In this document: in pieces, positions 4,699-6,311 of the stretch
Layout of the letters: every line of letters begins with the position of its first letter
Numbering within the stretch: position 1 is the stretch's first letter
NCBI GenBank assembly: GCA_003246035.1
Contig: QKBP01000026.1
Span: 1 to 6,311 of the forward strand
Source: Desulfuromonadaceae bacterium
GTDB taxonomy: Bacteria; Desulfobacterota; Desulfuromonadia; Desulfuromonadales; SZUA-401
DNA length: 6,311 bases
Reading direction: 5' to 3'
Program-made: the position numbers and the translations under genes
Notes under the pieces: model-generated
The model's input: the letters and a program-made list of their open reading frames with translations, nothing else
Told to the model about the DNA's origin: nothing
Databases searched by the model: none

Positions 4699-5877
4699 AT
4701 GCTCCGTAGGCTCAAAAATCTGCTGCATACCGAGTCGGGATCCGGGATCGTACTGTTCTGTGCCGCCGTTCTGGCGCTGTTGTGGGCCAATTCGCCGCTC
4801 GCTTCCGGTTACCGGGTGCTGCTCGACCTTCCCGTCGAGATCCGCATCGGTCCGCTTCACCTTGCCAAGCCCTTGCTGCTCTGGGTCAACGACGGCCTGA
4901 TGGCGGTTTTCTTTTTTCTGGTCGGGCTGGAGCTGAAACGGGAGATGCTGGTCGGCGAGCTCCGCTCGCTGCGCAACGTAGTGCTCCCGGGGCTTGGTGC
5001 CCTGGGGGGGATGATCGCGCCGGCGCTCTGTTATGTGCTGGTGAACTGGGGGGATGCCGCGGCCATGAGTGGCTGGGCGATCCCTGCGGCCACCGATATC
5101 GCCTTTGCCCTCGGGATCCTGGCCCTGCTCGGTGATCGCGTGCCGCCGGCGTTGAAGGTGTTCCTGCTCTCGTTGGCGATCTTCGACGATCTCGGCGCGA
5201 TCGTGATCATCGCGCTTTTTTACTCGGGGAGCCTGGCCCTCGGCGGGCTCGGGGTGGCCCTCCTCTGCCTGGTGGTGCTGTTCGTACTCAACCGCCGCAA
5301 GGTCTGCGAGTTCACCCCCTATCTGCTGGTGGGGGTGGTGATGTGGGTCGCGGTGCTCAAATCGGGGGTTCATGCAACCCTGGCCGGGGTGGTGCTGGCT
5401 TTCTTCATTCCGATGCAGAATCCACAGAATCCCGAGCAATCGCCCCTGGCAGAACTCGAACATGATCTTCACGGCGCGGTCAACTTCGGGGTCCTGCCGG
5501 TCTTCGCGCTGTTCAACGCCGGGGTCGCATTGACCGGGGTCGGCCTCGAGAGCCTGCTGCACGGGGTCCCGCTCGGGATCGCGCTCGGCCTGGTGCTCGG
5601 CAAGCAGGTCGGGATCATGCTGTTCTGTGCCGTGGGGGTCGCGCTCGGGATCGCGTCACTCCCCAAGGCGGTCAGCTGGAAGGCGATCTACGGAACGGCG
5701 CTGCTCTGCGGGGTCGGTTTTACCATGAGCCTGTTTATCGGTTCACTCGCCTTTGAAGCAACCCACACCGACATCATCTTCGACGAGCGTCTCGGCATCC
5801 TGGCCGGATCGTTCATCTCGGGCCTGGCCGGGTACCTGGTGCTGCGCAAGGTCCTGCCGGCCAGAGCCGGCGGCTGA
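4699..5877 (+). CDS. nhaA: Na+/H+ antiporter NhaA
   Basis: NhaA exchanges cytoplasmic Na+ (or Li+) for external protons across the inner membrane and helps keep pH and sodium in balance. The 392-residue length equals the usual size. Diagnostic residues are all present: D133 in PAATDIAFA, the ion-binding pair D163-D164 in AIFDDLGAI, the SGVHATLAGV segment at 222-231, and K302 in VLGKQVG, matching the E. coli K300 position. Other family blocks are visible: FFFLVGLELKRE (71-82), PVFALFNAGV (267-276) and GFTMSLFIG (340-348). About eleven to twelve hydrophobic helices run through it. The acidic E252 and H255 in the loop before 'NFGVLPVFA' correspond to the pH-sensing loop region of E. coli (E252 and H256). 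The purine-rich site AGAGAGGGGAG (4687-4697) precedes ATG 4699. It lies 29 bases after the previous gene and eight before the next (7-base gap), so it is probably in an operon. Confidence 0.97.
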   Translation: MLRRLKNLLHTESGSGIVLFCAAVLALLWANSPLASGYRVLLDLPVEIRIGPLHLAKPLLLWVNDGLMAVFFFLVGLELKREMLVGELRSLRNVVLPGLGALGGMIAPALCYVLVNWGDAAAMSGWAIPAATDIAFALGILALLGDRVPPALKVFLLSLAIFDDLGAIVIIALFYSGSLALGGLGVALLCLVVLFVLNRRKVCEFTPYLLVGVVMWVAVLKSGVHATLAGVVLAFFIPMQNPQNPEQSPLAELEHDLHGAVNFGVLPVFALFNAGVALTGVGLESLLHGVPLGIALGLVLGKQVGIMLFCAVGVALGIASLPKAVSWKAIYGTALLCGVGFTMSLFIGSLAFEATHTDIIFDERLGILAGSFISGLAGYLVLRKVLPARAGG

Positions 5878-5884
5878 GTTTTCG

Positions 5885-6256
5885 ATGTTCTGGCGCCTGG
5901 CGGCCGATGCTCTCGCGCTGCTTCACGCGACCTTTGTGGTGTTCGTCGTTCTGGGCGCCCTGCTGGCTCGGAAGTGGCCTCGCATCGCCTGGCTCCACCT
6001 CCCGGCGGTCGCCTGGGGGGGCGCCATCGAGTTCGGTGGCTGGGTCTGCCCACTGACCCCGCTGGAGAATGTCGCGCGTGCCGCGGCCGGCAAGGCCGGA
6101 TACGCCTCCGGTTTCATCGATCATTACCTGAGGCTCCTCCTCTACCCCGCGGGGCTGACCCGCGGTCTCCAAATCCTTCTTGGATGCACGGTCCTGGTTC
6201 TCAACACGGCGCTCTACTGGTGGGCCTGGCGATACCGGCGCGGGAGGGCCGGATGA
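5885..6256 (+). CDS. DUF2784-like inner-membrane protein
   Basis: This 123-residue protein has about three to four membrane helices (roughly 5-28, 35-52 and 96-116, with a weaker one at 82-95). It carries the DUF2784 (PF10861) signature features: an N-terminal LLHATFVVFVVLGALL helix with the conserved histidine (H14), WLHLPAVAWG (36-45), then GGWVCPLTPLEN (51-62), FIDHYLRLLLYP (77-88) and the GLTR motif (90-93). The function is unknown; the conserved cysteine (C55), proline and histidines are suggestive but uninterpreted. It starts seven bases after the nhaA stop with only a weak ribosome binding site, so translational coupling to nhaA is likely. Its stop overlaps the ATG of the next gene (ATGA at 6253-6256). 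Confidence 0.88.
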   Translation: MFWRLAADALALLHATFVVFVVLGALLARKWPRIAWLHLPAVAWGGAIEFGGWVCPLTPLENVARAAAGKAGYASGFIDHYLRLLLYPAGLTRGLQILLGCTVLVLNTALYWWAWRYRRGRAG

Positions 6257-6311
6257 GAGGCCTGTTGGCCGTGGCTCTGTGTCTGGGGGTGTCGCTGGTC
6301 GTCACGGGGTG
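6253..6311 (+). CDS. N-terminus of a probable lipoprotein (cut by window end)
   Basis: The ATG at 6253 overlaps the preceding stop codon and follows GGGAGGG at 6242-6248. Nineteen full codons give MRG and a hydrophobic run ending VVTG, and the last two bases are TG, so the next residue is Cys or Trp (or a stop). If it is Cys, the sequence VTGC at the end of the signal peptide fits a lipobox and the protein would be a lipid-anchored envelope protein. Nothing of the mature protein is visible. Confidence 0.6.
   Translation, partial: MRGLLAVALCLGVSLVVTG

Noticed and set aside
4279..5562. 427-codon open frame on the minus strand
   Set aside because: It lies antisense to nhaA and the chalcone-isomerase-like gene, has a low-complexity Q/E/H/R-rich translation with no family resemblance, and is a common by-product of GC-rich codon use.
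5753..5884. Longer start for the DUF2784-like gene inside nhaA
   Set aside because: The added segment is Ser/Thr/Arg-rich and overlaps the conserved end of NhaA; the family's N-terminal helix begins right at the ATG at 5885.
1..6311. CRISPR array, insertion sequence, tRNA, phage or toxin-antitoxin genes
   Set aside because: I looked for regularly spaced repeats, transposase motifs, terminal inverted repeats and tRNA-like cloverleafs and saw none.

Overview
The window is GC-rich chromosomal DNA in which every convincing gene lies on the + strand. Most genes have strong purine-rich ribosome binding sites. The gene content (a long LOG-family protein, a stand-alone shikimate-kinase-like protein, a small DUF3185-type membrane protein, a chalcone-isomerase-like periplasmic protein and NhaA) suggests a Gram-negative bacterium. 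Recalled resemblance to Desulfuromonadales/Geobacter-type proteins makes that group the best guess, but this is inference and no marker in the window proves it.

Layout. Bases 1 to about 204 are the 3' half of the RNase P RNA gene (rnpB), ended by a GC-rich hairpin terminator at 221-249. A cysteine-rich YkgJ-like protein (259-810) starts only nine bases after that terminator. A 354-residue LOG-family Rossmann protein follows (889-1953). After a 250-base leader region with a plausible promoter comes a small exported protein of the PF03640 'secreted repeat' type (2204-2626), closed by the clearest terminator in the window (2679-2716). A probable two-gene unit follows: an NTF2-like protein (2782-3189) and a shikimate-kinase-like P-loop kinase (3199-3717). 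After a 170-base gap with a dyad and an extended -10 element, a tightly packed run of five genes reads to the window edge: a DUF3185-like two-helix membrane protein (3888-4097), an exported chalcone-isomerase-like protein (4100-4669), the Na+/H+ antiporter NhaA (4699-5877), a DUF2784-like membrane protein (5885-6256) and the start of a probable lipoprotein (6253 onward, cut by the window).

How the genes fit together. The last five genes have gaps of 2 to 29 bases or overlap, with no terminator between them, so they are probably co-transcribed. All encode membrane or exported proteins around a sodium/proton antiporter, which hints at an envelope or ion-homeostasis role that is not shown directly. 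The earlier genes look like separate housekeeping units.

I found no mobile element, CRISPR array, tRNA, phage gene or toxin-antitoxin pair, and nothing I would call a new defence or biosynthetic system. The most notable points are the altered GGS nucleotide/substrate loop in the kinase, unusually long G runs on the coding strand (up to nine, one inside the kinase gene and one at the LOG stop codon), the cysteine cluster in the LOG protein's C-terminal extension, and the uncharacterised genes packed around nhaA.
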